In this document: in pieces, positions 24,853-33,232 of the stretch | Position numbering within the stretch: position 1 is the stretch's first letter | How the letters are laid out: every line of letters starts with the position of its first letter | Assembly: GCA_947632385.1 (NCBI GenBank) | Contig: CANRPD010000002.1 | Location: forward strand, 1-64,000 | DNA: 64,000 nucleotides | Direction of reading: 5' to 3' | Source: an uncultured Clostridia bacterium | GTDB taxonomy: Bacteria > Bacillota > Clostridia > Oscillospirales > Acutalibacteraceae | The notes under the pieces: generated by a model | What the model saw: the letters and a program-made list of their open reading frames with translations, nothing else | The model's database searches: none | What the model was told of the DNA's origin: nothing | Position numbers and translations under genes: made by a program

Positions 24853-25338
24853 TCATTGCCCCGCCCCGGCAGGGGCCGGGAGGGCCATGAAGTTCTCCAC
24901 GGCCTTGTCCACGAAGTCGGCGGTGGACATGGCCATGAGGATCACGTCTCCCCGGCGGACCACGGCGGTCTTTTCGGCCTCCACACAGATCCACTTCCGG
25001 GGATCCAGGTTCTTTTCGATGTCCGTGCGGACGGATTCGGGATCGGTGCCGGCCGGGACACGGACCAGGCCCACGGAGTGGGGGATGGAGCCGTTGAGGG
25101 GCTGGTGCACCACGGCCTCGGCGCCGTCGATGGGATCGATGAAGAAGATCCAGGTGAAGAGGTCGCCCTCCACCGGGGAGATCTCGTAGACTGTCTCCGG
25201 GTTGGTGGCGCCGTCCATCACCTGCTCCAGGAGCTCGCTGAGGTCGCCGGTCAGGTTCCCTTCGTTCTGGGAGCCGCCGCAGGCCGCCAGGGCGAGGAGC
25301 AGTGCCAACGTGAGCAACAGACAGATCGTTTTTTTCAT
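24853..25338 (-). CDS. Small lipoprotein
   Basis: The 161-residue product begins with a signal peptide and lipobox (MKKTICLLLTLALLLALAAC), so it should be lipid-anchored on the outside of the membrane. The mature part is acidic and mixed alpha/beta in character, somewhat like DUF4358 lipoproteins of Clostridia; that assignment is tentative. aaggagggg precedes the ATG. It lies 17 bp after tatD and is probably the last gene of the metG-tatD operon. Confidence 0.75.
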   Translation of the reverse strand: MKKTICLLLTLALLLALAACGGSQNEGNLTGDLSELLEQVMDGATNPETVYEISPVEGDLFTWIFFIDPIDGAEAVVHQPLNGSIPHSVGLVRVPAGTDPESVRTDIEKNLDPRKWICVEAEKTAVVRRGDVILMAMSTADFVDKAVENFMALPAPAGAGQ

Positions 25339-25355
25339 GTGAACCCCTCCTTGGG

Positions 25356-26129
25356 TCATTGTGCCAGACGGTAGACCGTCCGGGTGTTTTCTGCGGCGGC
25401 AGTGAGCACCGCCTGGGTGGAAAGTCCCCGCAGCTGGGCGATCTTCTCCGCCACCAGGGGGATCATGGAGGCATCGCACCGCCTGCCCCGGAAGGGCTCC
25501 GGCGCCATGTAGGGGGCGTCGGTCTCCAGCACCAGGCGGTCCAGGGGGATCTGCTGGGCGACCTCCACCGCGTGGCGGGCGTTTTTGAAGGTGACCACCC
25601 CGCCCAGCCCGATGTAGAGGCCCAGCGACAGCACCTCCCGGGCCATTTCCACGCTGCCGGAAAAGCAGTGGAGCACCCCTTTGGGCCGGTAGCGCCGGAG
25701 GAGGTCCAGGGTGTCCCCGTGGGCCTCCCGGTCGTGGATGCACACCGGCATGTCCAGGGAAACGGCCAGCTCCAGCTGGGCGGCGAACACCGCCTGCTGG
25801 CGCTCTTTGGGACAGGCGTCCAGCCAGTGGTAATCCAGGCCGATCTCCCCCAGGCAGACCATTTTGGGCTCCCGGAGATAGGCGGCCACCCGGTCCAGCC
25901 AGTCTGCCGGGAGCTGGGCGGCCTCCTCGGGGTGGATGCCCGCCGCACCGTACACGTAGTCGTACTGCCGGGTCAGCTGGAGGGTGGTCTCGCAGCTGGG
26001 CAGGTCGGAAGCCATGTTCAGCACGCCCACCACCCCCGCGCCGGGCAGGACCTCCCCCAGGAGGGCGGCCCGGTCGGCGGCGAACTGCCGGCTGTCGTAG
26101 TGGGCGTGGGAATCGAAAATGTCCGTCAT
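25356..26129 (-). CDS. tatD: TatD family metal-dependent hydrolase
   Basis: The 257-residue product is a TIM-barrel amidohydrolase-like nuclease. Metal ligands are visible in FDSHAHYD (HxH), the GEIGLDYHW Glu, CIHDREAHGD, LHCFSGS, and the Asp in VLETDAPY. TatD enzymes have 3'-5' exonuclease activity and are placed next to metG in many Firmicutes. Its ATG overlaps the metG stop by one base (TGATG), so translation is coupled. Confidence 0.92.
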   Translation of the reverse strand: MTDIFDSHAHYDSRQFAADRAALLGEVLPGAGVVGVLNMASDLPSCETTLQLTRQYDYVYGAAGIHPEEAAQLPADWLDRVAAYLREPKMVCLGEIGLDYHWLDACPKERQQAVFAAQLELAVSLDMPVCIHDREAHGDTLDLLRRYRPKGVLHCFSGSVEMAREVLSLGLYIGLGGVVTFKNARHAVEVAQQIPLDRLVLETDAPYMAPEPFRGRRCDASMIPLVAEKIAQLRGLSTQAVLTAAAENTRTVYRLAQ

Positions 26130-28087
26130 CAGCGCACCTTGGAGCCCACGGGGATGTCGTCCACGAAGAGGACCTTCACGTCGTTCTCCCCGGCGTCGGC
26201 TGCCAGGATCATGCCCTGGCTCTCCACGCCGCAGAGCACGGCGGGCTTCAGGTTGGACACCACGACGATGTGATGGCCCTTGAGGTCCTCGGGCTTGTAC
26301 CAGGGGGCGATGCCCGAGGCCACGGTGCGGGGGGTGTCGGTGCCGTCATCCAGGGTGAGCTTCAGGAGCTTTTTGGCGCGCTTGATGGGCTCGCAGTCCA
26401 CCACCCGGGCCACCCGGAGGTCCACCTTGCCGAAGTCGTCGATGCCGATCTGGGCGATGCCGTGGATGGCCTCGCCCAGCGCCTTGCGGGCGGCCGCCTC
26501 GGGGGAGAGAGCCTCCTGCCGGGCGTTGGCCGCGGCGATGACCTCGTCCTCATCCAGGCGGGCAAAGAGGATCTGGGGCTTGTCCGTGACATGGGCCCCG
26601 GCGGGATAGTGGCCGGGGGTGTCCAGGGCTTCAAAGGGGACGGGGGAGGCGCCCAGCTGGTCAAAGATCTTCTGGGCGGTGTCGGGCAGGAAGGGCATCA
26701 GCAGCGTGGCCCCGATGCAGATGGAATCCAGCAGGTTGTAGAGGACCTGCTCCAGGCGGGGATGGGTCTGCTCGTCCTTGGCCAGGACCCAGGGGAGGGT
26801 CTCGTCGATATACTTGTTGCAGCGCTTGAACAGCGCCATGATCTCCGTCAGGGCGTCGGCCACGTGGTAGGTGGCCATCTTCTCCACCGCCCGGTCCCGG
26901 GCGGCGCACACCACGGCCTGCAGGTCCCGGTCCACGGGCTCGGTCACACCGGTGGCGGAGACCGCGCCGCCGCAGTACTTGTTGCTCATGGAGACGGTGC
27001 GGTTCACCAGGTTGCCCAGGGTGTTGGCCAGGTCGGAGTTGTTCCGCTCGCACACCAGCTCCCAGGTCAGGTTGCCGTCGAAGTCATAGGGCATCTCGTG
27101 GAGCACGAAATACCGCACGGCGTCGGCGCCGAAGACGCTGACCAGGTCATCGGCGTAGATGGTGTTGCCGGTGGACTTGCTCATCTTTTTGCCGTTCATC
27201 AGCAGCCACGGGTGGCCGAACACCTGCTTGGGCAGGGGCAGCCCCAGGGCCATGAGGAAGATGGGCCAGTAGATGGTGTGGAACCGGACGATGTCCTTGC
27301 CGATGAGGTGCAGGTCCGCGGGCCAGAGTTCCCGGAACCGGGGCTCGCTTTCCCCACCGCAGTGGTAGCCGATGCCGGTGATATAGTTGGTCAGGGCGTC
27401 CAGCCACACATACACCACGTGCTCCGGGTCGAAATCCAGGGGGATGCCCCACTTGACGGAGGTGCGGGACACGCACAGGTCCTGCAGACCCGGGAGCAGG
27501 AAGTTGTTCATCATCTCGTTCTTGCGGGAGACGGGCTGGATGAACTCCGGGTGGGTGTTGATATAGTCGATGAGCTGGGGGGCGTACTTGCTCATCTTGA
27601 AGAAGTACGCCTCCTCCTGGGCGGGATGGACCTCCCGGCCGCAGTCGGGGCATTTGCCGTCCACCAGCTGGCTCTCGGTGAAGAAGGACTCGCACTCGTC
27701 GCAGTACATGCCCTCATAGGCGCCCTTGTAGATGTCCCCCTGCTCGTAGAGCTTGCGGAAGATCTGCTGGACCTCGCGGACGTGATAGTCGTGGGTGGTG
27801 CGGATGAAGTGGTCGTAGGAGACGTTCATGCAGTCGAACTGCTCCTTGATGATGCCGGCCACCGAGTCCACGAATTCCTGGGGGGTGATGCCGGCCTCTT
27901 CGGCCTTCTGCTCGTTCTTGCGGCCGTGCTCGTCGGTGCCAGTCTGGAAGTGTACATCGTAGCCCTCCAGGCGCTTGAAGCGGGCGATGGCGTCCGCCAG
28001 GACGATCTCGTAGACGTTGCCGATGTGGGGCTTGCCCGAGGTGTAGGCGATGGCGGTGGTGATATAATACTTTCCCTTGGTGGTCAT
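26129..28087 (-). CDS. metG: Methionyl-tRNA synthetase
   Basis: The 652-residue enzyme charges initiator and elongator tRNA-Met. The HIGH-type motif is in AYTSGKPHIGNVYEI, four zinc cysteines are in CDECES and CPDCGRE, and the KMSKS motif is in GKKMSKSTGN. The C-terminal ~110 residues form the tRNA-binding OB domain (DFGKVDLRVARVVDCEPI), which also dimerises the enzyme. The start ATG fits the family N-terminus. It is followed by tatD without a gap. Confidence 0.97.
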   Translation of the reverse strand: MTTKGKYYITTAIAYTSGKPHIGNVYEIVLADAIARFKRLEGYDVHFQTGTDEHGRKNEQKAEEAGITPQEFVDSVAGIIKEQFDCMNVSYDHFIRTTHDYHVREVQQIFRKLYEQGDIYKGAYEGMYCDECESFFTESQLVDGKCPDCGREVHPAQEEAYFFKMSKYAPQLIDYINTHPEFIQPVSRKNEMMNNFLLPGLQDLCVSRTSVKWGIPLDFDPEHVVYVWLDALTNYITGIGYHCGGESEPRFRELWPADLHLIGKDIVRFHTIYWPIFLMALGLPLPKQVFGHPWLLMNGKKMSKSTGNTIYADDLVSVFGADAVRYFVLHEMPYDFDGNLTWELVCERNNSDLANTLGNLVNRTVSMSNKYCGGAVSATGVTEPVDRDLQAVVCAARDRAVEKMATYHVADALTEIMALFKRCNKYIDETLPWVLAKDEQTHPRLEQVLYNLLDSICIGATLLMPFLPDTAQKIFDQLGASPVPFEALDTPGHYPAGAHVTDKPQILFARLDEDEVIAAANARQEALSPEAAARKALGEAIHGIAQIGIDDFGKVDLRVARVVDCEPIKRAKKLLKLTLDDGTDTPRTVASGIAPWYKPEDLKGHHIVVVSNLKPAVLCGVESQGMILAADAGENDVKVLFVDDIPVGSKVR

Positions 28088-28115
28088 ACCTTGCGAAAAC
28101 TCCTTTTCAGGGGGA

Positions 28116-28346
28116 TCACGCGGCGGTGAAGCCGGTGGCGTTGACGATCTCTTTCAGGTCCTCCTCCGTGAGCGCGGAGCCGTCATAGACCACATGGGCG
28201 CATTTGCCCTCCAGGCTCACCTGGGCCTCCTTGACGCCCTTGGCGCCCAGGAACGCTTTGGTCATGCGGGCGACGCAGTTCTTGCAGTGCATGCCTTCGA
28301 TCTTGACTTCGGTCTCTTTCCAATCCTTTTTGCCAAACAGTGCCAT
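28116..28346 (-). CDS. Heavy-metal-associated (HMA) domain protein
   Basis: The 76-residue product is a single ferredoxin-like HMA domain with the metal-binding motif GMHCKNC, as in CopZ-like copper chaperones. ATG 28346 (MALFGKKDWKE) is preferred over ATG 28355 because the gaaagga site lies too close to the latter. No copper ATPase gene is adjacent; it sits just before metG, so its partner is not evident. Confidence 0.85.
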   Translation of the reverse strand: MALFGKKDWKETEVKIEGMHCKNCVARMTKAFLGAKGVKEAQVSLEGKCAHVVYDGSALTEEDLKEIVNATGFTAA

Positions 28347-28395
28347 AGTCTCCATTCCTTTCGTGGGTTCGATTTGCGGGTTCTGGGCCCGCAGG

Positions 28396-28497
28396 TCATC
28401 GGAACAGCAGGGCGGAGAACACAGAGCCCAGCATCAGCAGGGCCAAAACCAGCGCCACCAGGCGGATCAGCCGCTTTCTGCGCCGTTCGCTGTTCAT
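28396..28497 (-). CDS. 33-residue single-span membrane peptide
   Basis: The product begins with a basic stretch (MNSERRRKRLIR) followed by one hydrophobic helix (LVALVLALLMLGSVFSALLF). It follows a good minus-strand promoter at the right distance, which supports it being expressed. The ribosome-binding site (aaggcggga) is weak. No family is recognised. Confidence 0.5.
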   Translation of the reverse strand: MNSERRRKRLIRLVALVLALLMLGSVFSALLFR

Positions 28498-28539
28498 GTC
28501 CGTTCCCGCCTTTCCGGTAAAGTGGCCGTACTTAGGTCT

Positions 28540-28567
28540 ATTATACCACGTTTCTCCGTTTTGTAAA
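28540..28567 (-). promoter_or_regulatory. Promoter for the small peptide-HMA-metG-tatD genes
   Basis: On the minus strand TTTACA (28562-28567) and TATAAT (28540-28545) with a 16-bp spacer. Confidence 0.7.
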
Positions 28568-28605
28568 TACATAGCTTTTGCGCCGGGCCTTCGACTTTTT
28601 TCTGC

Positions 28606-28631
28606 ACCTTTTGTGTCGGGGCGCATAATCT
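28606..28631 (+). promoter_or_regulatory. Possible sporulation-sigma promoter of cotJABC
   Basis: CATAATCT (28624-28631) fits the CATA-N3-T -10 of mother-cell sigma-E/K promoters; AC at 28606-28607 is 16 bp upstream as in sigma-K promoters. No sigma-A promoter is seen. Weak evidence. Confidence 0.35.
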
Positions 28632-28696
28632 GTACCGAGAGCGGGCCCCGAAGCCGCTTTCAAAAATCACGATGAAGGGAAAGGAGACCCCAAACG

Positions 28697-28900
28697 ATGG
28701 CGGAGGAAAAGACCCCACGGACCTGCCCGCTGCCCGGCGGCCGGGCCCCGCTGCCGGCCGCGCCGGTGCCCGGCATGTCCTACGTGCCCTTCCAGCAGTG
28801 GAACGGCGACCTGTACGCCCCGGACCGTGCCCTGGAGGCGGGCACGCTGTTCCCGGTGCTGGATAAACCCTTTTTGGGCGGAAGGAGGGTGGTCCGATGA
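28697..28900 (+). CDS. cotJA: Spore coat associated protein CotJA
   Basis: The 67-residue product is Pro-rich with the CotJA pattern MSYVPFQQWNGDLYAPDRAL followed by GTLFPVLDKPFLG. CotJA is an inner-coat component made in the mother cell. Start ATG follows aaaggag. It overlaps cotJB by 4 bp, and the cotJABC order is as in Bacillus and Clostridia. Confidence 0.93.
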   Translation: MAEEKTPRTCPLPGGRAPLPAAPVPGMSYVPFQQWNGDLYAPDRALEAGTLFPVLDKPFLGGRRVVR

Positions 28901-29148
28901 CGGAAGCAGAGAGCCTGCGCCGGCGGTACGCCGCGGCGGAGTTCGCCGCCTGGGAGCTGCACCTGTTTTTGGACAGCCACCCCGACGATGCGGACGCCGC
29001 CCGCAAGCTGAAGGAGTACCGGGAGAAGAGCGCCCGGCTGAAGGAGACCTTTGAGGCGCAGTACGGGCCCATCGGGCAGACGTTCCAGAACACCAGCCGC
29101 TGGGCATGGGTCACCGACCCGTGGCCCTGGGAAAAGGAGGCGAACTAG
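28897..29148 (+). CDS. cotJB: Spore coat protein CotJB
   Basis: The 83-residue helical product has the CotJB signature: AAEFAAWELHLFLDSHPDD near the N-terminus and a C-terminal WAWVTDPWPWEKE. It overlaps cotJA by 4 bp (ATGA), and cotJC starts 3 bp after its stop, so the three are one transcription unit. Confidence 0.95.
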   Translation: MTEAESLRRRYAAAEFAAWELHLFLDSHPDDADAARKLKEYREKSARLKETFEAQYGPIGQTFQNTSRWAWVTDPWPWEKEAN

Positions 29149-29150
29149 CC

Positions 29151-29747
29151 ATGTTTGTGTATGAGAAGCGGCTGCAGTACCCCATCCGGGTGAAGACCCC
29201 CAACGCCAAGCTGGCCAAGCTCATCATCAGCCAGTACGGCGGCCCCCACGGGGAGATCAGCGCGTCCCTGCGGTATCTCTCCCAGCGGTATTCCATGCCC
29301 TGCCCGGAGCTCAAGGCCATTTTGACGGACATCGGCACCGAGGAGCTGGGCCACCTGGAGATGGTGGGCACGCTGGTCTATCAGCTGACCCAGGGCCTGA
29401 CCCCCCAGCAGCTGCAGGAGGCGGGCTTTGACGCCTACTTCGTGGACCACACCGCCGGGGTCTACCCGGTGGCGGCCTCGGGGGCGCCGCTGAATGCGGA
29501 CATGTTCGCGGTCACCGGGGACGCCCTGGCGGACCTGCACGAGGACCTGGGCGCCGAGCAGAAGGCCCGGCTGACCTACGACAACATCCTGCGCTATGTG
29601 GACGACCCCGACGTGCGGGACCCCATCCGGTTCCTGCGGGAGCGGGAAGTGGTGCACTACCAGCGCTTCGGCGAGGGCCTGCGGATCCTCACCGACAAGC
29701 TGGACAGCAAGAATTTCTACGCCCTGAACCCCTCCTTCGACCGCTGA
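29151..29747 (+). CDS. cotJC: Spore coat protein CotJC, manganese catalase family
   Basis: The 198-residue product is a ferritin-like di-manganese protein. Helix motifs with metal ligands are visible: GEISASLRYLSQ, TDIGTEELGHLEM (ExxH), and a later REREVVHYQRFGE (ExxxH). The start MFVYEKRLQYPIRVK is typical. It is thought to break down peroxide in the coat. A long hairpin follows. Confidence 0.95.
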   Translation: MFVYEKRLQYPIRVKTPNAKLAKLIISQYGGPHGEISASLRYLSQRYSMPCPELKAILTDIGTEELGHLEMVGTLVYQLTQGLTPQQLQEAGFDAYFVDHTAGVYPVAASGAPLNADMFAVTGDALADLHEDLGAEQKARLTYDNILRYVDDPDVRDPIRFLREREVVHYQRFGEGLRILTDKLDSKNFYALNPSFDR

Positions 29748-29753
29748 GCCCGC

Positions 29754-29790
29754 AAAAAAGAGGTCCCCGCCGGACAGGCGGGGACCTCTT
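29754..29790. terminator. Bidirectional hairpin between cotJC and the amidohydrolase gene
   Basis: A perfect 14-bp stem (29758-29771 with 29777-29790). On the minus strand it is followed by a T-run (complement of 29754-29759), so it is a good terminator for the amidohydrolase gene; for cotJC the T-run is weak. Confidence 0.85.
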
Positions 29791-29803
29791 CGCAGGGTGA
29801 TTT

Positions 29804-30952
29804 TTAGACGGAGAAGACCTCTTTGCCGTCGATGAAGACCTTCTGCACCACGGTGGAGACCTCGAAGGGGCAGCCGTCGGTGAGGACGATGTCCGCGTCC
29901 TTGCCCACCTCCAGGGAGCCCACCCGGTCCGCCGCGCCGATGTGCTTGGCGGGGTTGATGGTGATGGCCTGCAGCGCCCCGAAGGGGTCCATGCCCGCCT
30001 TCACCGCCAGGCCCGCGCACAGGGGCAGATACGCCTGGGGGATCACCGGGGAGTCGGTGATGATGGACACCTGGCAGCCGGCCTTCTGCAGCACGCCGGG
30101 GGTATCCCAGCTCTTGTTGCGCAGCTCGAACTTGGAGGGATGGGTCAGCGTGGGGCCCACGGCCAGGGGATAGTCCTCCTGGGCCAGCTCCTCCACGATG
30201 AGGTGCCCTTCGGTGACGTGCTCCAGGGTCAGCTTCACGCCGAACTCCTTGGCGATGCGGATGGCGGTGAAGATGTCGTTGGCCTGGTGGGCGTGGGCCT
30301 TCAGGGGCATCTCCCCCCGGATCACCGGCAGCAGTGCCTCCATCTTCATGTCGTGGGCGGGGCGCTTGTCGGGGTCGTCCCCGGCGGCCTGCAGCTTGCG
30401 GTCGTATTCCCGGGCCTTAAAGAGCATGTCCCGCAGCTTGGCGGCGGTGCTCATGCGGCTGGCGTTGCCGTTGGAGCGGTAGCAGCGCTTGGGGTTCTCG
30501 CCGAAGGCGCACTTCATGGCGGCCTCCTTCACGATGTACATGTCGTCGATGCGCTTGCCGTAGGTCTTCACCACGGTGAAGGTGCCCCCCAGCACGTTGG
30601 CGCTGCCGGGGCCGGTGCACAGGGTGGTGACGCCTGCGTTGCGGGCCTCCTCCAGGGCGGGGTCCATGGGGTTGAAGCCGTCGATGGCCCGCAGCTGGGC
30701 GGAGACGATGTCGCCCATCTCGTTGTAGTCCTGGCCCTCAAAGCCGATGCCCGAGCCGTCCAGGCCGGTGTGGCCGTGGGCCTCCACAAAGCCGGGATAG
30801 ACCTCCAGCCCGGCGGCGTCCACCACCTGGGCGTTTTCGGCGGAAAGGTTCTCGCCGATCTGCCGGATCTTGCCGTCCTCCACCAGGATGTTCGCCACAT
30901 AGGGGGTCTCGTGGACCGCGTCGTGGATCAGGCCGTTCTTGATGATCAACAT
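29804..30952 (-). CDS. Amidohydrolase family protein
   Basis: The 382-residue product is a metal-dependent amidohydrolase of the imidazolonepropionase-like type. It has the N-terminal beta-sandwich segment with VYPGFVEAHGHTG (HxH metal ligands), later AHAHQAND and LEHVTEGH, an SIITDSPV Asp, and the C-terminal IGSLEVGKDADIVL-type motif. Substrate is unknown; cyclic amides or dipeptides are possible. aaaggaggaaacact precedes the ATG. It is transcribed alone. Confidence 0.88.
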   Translation of the reverse strand: MLIIKNGLIHDAVHETPYVANILVEDGKIRQIGENLSAENAQVVDAAGLEVYPGFVEAHGHTGLDGSGIGFEGQDYNEMGDIVSAQLRAIDGFNPMDPALEEARNAGVTTLCTGPGSANVLGGTFTVVKTYGKRIDDMYIVKEAAMKCAFGENPKRCYRSNGNASRMSTAAKLRDMLFKAREYDRKLQAAGDDPDKRPAHDMKMEALLPVIRGEMPLKAHAHQANDIFTAIRIAKEFGVKLTLEHVTEGHLIVEELAQEDYPLAVGPTLTHPSKFELRNKSWDTPGVLQKAGCQVSIITDSPVIPQAYLPLCAGLAVKAGMDPFGALQAITINPAKHIGAADRVGSLEVGKDADIVLTDGCPFEVSTVVQKVFIDGKEVFSV

Positions 30953-30992
30953 AGTGTTTCCTCCTTTTGATCGAGTCCGATCTCTCCTGTAC

Positions 30993-31021
30993 AGTATACC
31001 GCCCTTTGGGGCGGATTGCAA
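30993..31021 (-). promoter_or_regulatory. Amidohydrolase gene promoter with palindromic spacer
   Basis: On the minus strand TTGCAA (31016-31021) and TATACT (30993-30998) with a 17-bp spacer. The spacer contains CCGCCC-CAAA-GGGCGG, a possible operator. Confidence 0.7.
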
Positions 31022-31034
31022 CCTTTTTTCCGCC

Positions 31035-31856
31035 TCACCGGTCCAGGTGGACGTTGAGATGGTCATAGGTCATCTCAACCCCTGCCCGGGCAAAGGATTC
31101 CCGCACCCGCTCGTTCAGGGCAAAGTACACGTCCCAATACTCCGTCCCCCGGCACCACACCCGGCAGACGTACTGGATGCTGCTGTTCCCGTAGCTCAGC
31201 ACCCCCACAAAGGGCGCGGGCTCCGAGAGGATCCGGCTGTCGGCGGCCACGGCCTCCCCGATGGCGGCCTTCACGGCCTCGGTGGAGGCCGTATAGGAGG
31301 CGGAGAAGGTGAGGTCCACCCGGCGGGTGGCCTCCCGGCTGTAATTGGACACCGCCGCGGCGGTCACGTCCCCGTTGGGGATGGAGATGCACACGTTGTC
31401 CAGGGTGTCCAGCACGGTGTAGAACAGGCCCACCTTTTTCACGGTGCCCATCTTCCCGGAGATCTCCACGAAATCTCCCACGTCAAAGGGCCGGGTGATG
31501 AGCAGCGTCACCCCGGAGAACAGGTGGGAGATGATGTTCTGCACCGCCAGGGACAGCGCCAGGCCGATGACCCCCACCCCCGCCAGCAGCGACCCCATGG
31601 GGATCCCCGCGGTGTCGGCGGTGAGCAGCAGGGCAAAGGCCCACAGGACGATGCGGAAGGCGGATTCCAAAAACCCGCCCAGGGCCCCCTGGGCATGCTT
31701 CGTGCGGCTGAGGGCCTGGTGGAACAGGATCCGCAGCAGCCGGATGATCCCGGCGCACACCAGCAGCGTCACCGCGGCCCCCACCACCGTGCCCAGCCGC
31801 ACCGGCCCCAGGGACAGCTCCGCCCACGCCTGCATCTGTTTCGAGAATTCTTCCAT
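31035..31856 (-). CDS. mscS: Small-conductance mechanosensitive channel (MscS family)
   Basis: The 273-residue product has three predicted membrane helices; the pore helix TM3 is seen in LLAGVGVIGLALSLAVQNIISHLFSG. The cytoplasmic beta domain starts with RPFDVGDFVEISGKMGTV and continues to the C-terminal alpha-beta cage. MscS channels release solutes on osmotic downshock. The ATG 31856 follows aaaggaggg; the frame is open upstream. Confidence 0.93.
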   Translation of the reverse strand: MEEFSKQMQAWAELSLGPVRLGTVVGAAVTLLVCAGIIRLLRILFHQALSRTKHAQGALGGFLESAFRIVLWAFALLLTADTAGIPMGSLLAGVGVIGLALSLAVQNIISHLFSGVTLLITRPFDVGDFVEISGKMGTVKKVGLFYTVLDTLDNVCISIPNGDVTAAAVSNYSREATRRVDLTFSASYTASTEAVKAAIGEAVAADSRILSEPAPFVGVLSYGNSSIQYVCRVWCRGTEYWDVYFALNERVRESFARAGVEMTYDHLNVHLDR

Positions 31857-31878
31857 TCCGGATCCCTCCTTTGGGTCC

Positions 31879-31907
31879 AGTATAGCACACATTGGCCCGA
31901 ATGCCAA
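31879..31907 (-). promoter_or_regulatory. mscS promoter
   Basis: On the minus strand TTGGCA (31902-31907) and TATACT (31879-31884) with a 17-bp spacer. Confidence 0.7.
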
Positions 31908-31927
31908 GAATGATCCACCGAAAGGTG

Positions 31928-31956
31928 TTGAAAATCCGGCGCAAAACTGGTATACT
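31928..31956 (+). promoter_or_regulatory. Promoter of the esterase gene
   Basis: TTGAAA (31928-31933) and TATACT (31951-31956) with a 17-bp spacer; nearly identical flanks to the mreB-like promoter at 13646. Confidence 0.75.
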
Positions 31957-31993
31957 TTTCCAAAACCCATCCCAGAAAGGGGAGACCTGTTCC

Positions 31994-33232
31994 ATGAAAC
32001 AGCTGTATGACGTGACCTTTACTTTCGATCCTGCGGATTTCCCGGGTCCCGTGGATTCCGTAGGCCTGCGGGGAGAGTTCCTGTTCTACAAGAGCGGCCT
32101 CACCGGCCACACCGACCAGACCGGCATGGTGGACTGCACCGAGAAATTCCCCCCCAGCCAGTACCGGGACGACCTGGACAACATCGGCGGCGCGTACTTT
32201 GAACCCATGGAGCCCGGCCCGGACGGCGTGTACCGGGCCCATCTCCGGCTGCCTGCGGGGCTCTATCCCTACTGCTTCATGATCAATCCCCGCCTCACCG
32301 AGCCCGCCACGGACCCCCGCTTCGCCTGGTCCAACCTGACCCTTCCCGACGGCACCCAGAAGGGCCTGGAGAACCTGGAAGAGGCCATGGCCTGCGGCTT
32401 CACGGGCCCGGTGAACCACCTGATCTGCGATCCCAAGAATCCCCCGGTGGCCCCCACGGTGACCGGTCCCCAGCAGAACAGCGAGCTGGCGGTGGGCACG
32501 CCCGCCGAATGCCCCTGGCTGCCCATCGAAGACCGTTCCCAGGCCGGTACCGTCACCTACTGCTCCTACACCGACATTGACGGCGCCCCCCAGAGCGTGG
32601 CGGTGTACCTGCCTGCGGGCTATGACCGCGCCCAGACCTACCCCCTGGTGCTGGTGTCCCACGGCGGCGGCGGCAACGAGGCCGACTGGCCCAGCCAAGG
32701 CGGCATCGGCAACATCATGGACAACCTCATCGCCCAGGGCCGCACCCGCCCGGCCATCCTGGTGTGCATGAACAACTCCGTCTACCAGTGGGACTACGCC
32801 AAGATCGCCCGCAACTGCGAGGAGCGCATCCTGCCCTTCATCCAGACAATCTTCAGCGTCTCCACCGACGTCCACGATCGGGCCTTCTGCGGCCTCTCCA
32901 TGGGCAGCATGACCACCCTGTACATGTACATGCACCGTTCCCACGTCTATGACTACTTCGGGGCCTTCTCCGGCGGCCTGGCTGGGGGAGAGCACTTCAC
33001 CCTGGAGGATCCCCACCTGAAAGACGTTACCCTGATGATCGGTTCCGCGGAGGAGGACATCGCCTACAACGAGCGGGAGATCGGTGTCCCGCCCACCATC
33101 CGGGCCCTCACCGCCAAAGGTCTGCCCTTCATCCCGTACTTCACCACTGCCTCCCACAACTGGTTCTGCTGGCCCCAGATGTTCGCCCATTTTGCCGAGC
33201 ACGTCCTCTGGGTCCGTAGCCGGACGGCCTAA
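31994..33232 (+). CDS. Alpha/beta-hydrolase esterase (feruloyl esterase / esterase D-like)
   Basis: The 412-residue product combines an N-terminal ~180-residue beta-sandwich (glycogen-debranching/CBM48-like placement) with a C-terminal esterase domain. The latter has the LVLVSHGGGGNEADW oxyanion-type segment, the nucleophile elbow FCGLSMGSM (GxSxG) and a late His in TTASHNWFCW. This architecture is seen in bacterial IroE/feruloyl-esterase-like enzymes. No signal peptide is visible, so it is cytoplasmic. aaaggggag precedes the ATG. Substrate is unknown. Confidence 0.82.
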   Translation: MKQLYDVTFTFDPADFPGPVDSVGLRGEFLFYKSGLTGHTDQTGMVDCTEKFPPSQYRDDLDNIGGAYFEPMEPGPDGVYRAHLRLPAGLYPYCFMINPRLTEPATDPRFAWSNLTLPDGTQKGLENLEEAMACGFTGPVNHLICDPKNPPVAPTVTGPQQNSELAVGTPAECPWLPIEDRSQAGTVTYCSYTDIDGAPQSVAVYLPAGYDRAQTYPLVLVSHGGGGNEADWPSQGGIGNIMDNLIAQGRTRPAILVCMNNSVYQWDYAKIARNCEERILPFIQTIFSVSTDVHDRAFCGLSMGSMTTLYMYMHRSHVYDYFGAFSGGLAGGEHFTLEDPHLKDVTLMIGSAEEDIAYNEREIGVPPTIRALTAKGLPFIPYFTTASHNWFCWPQMFAHFAEHVLWVRSRTA

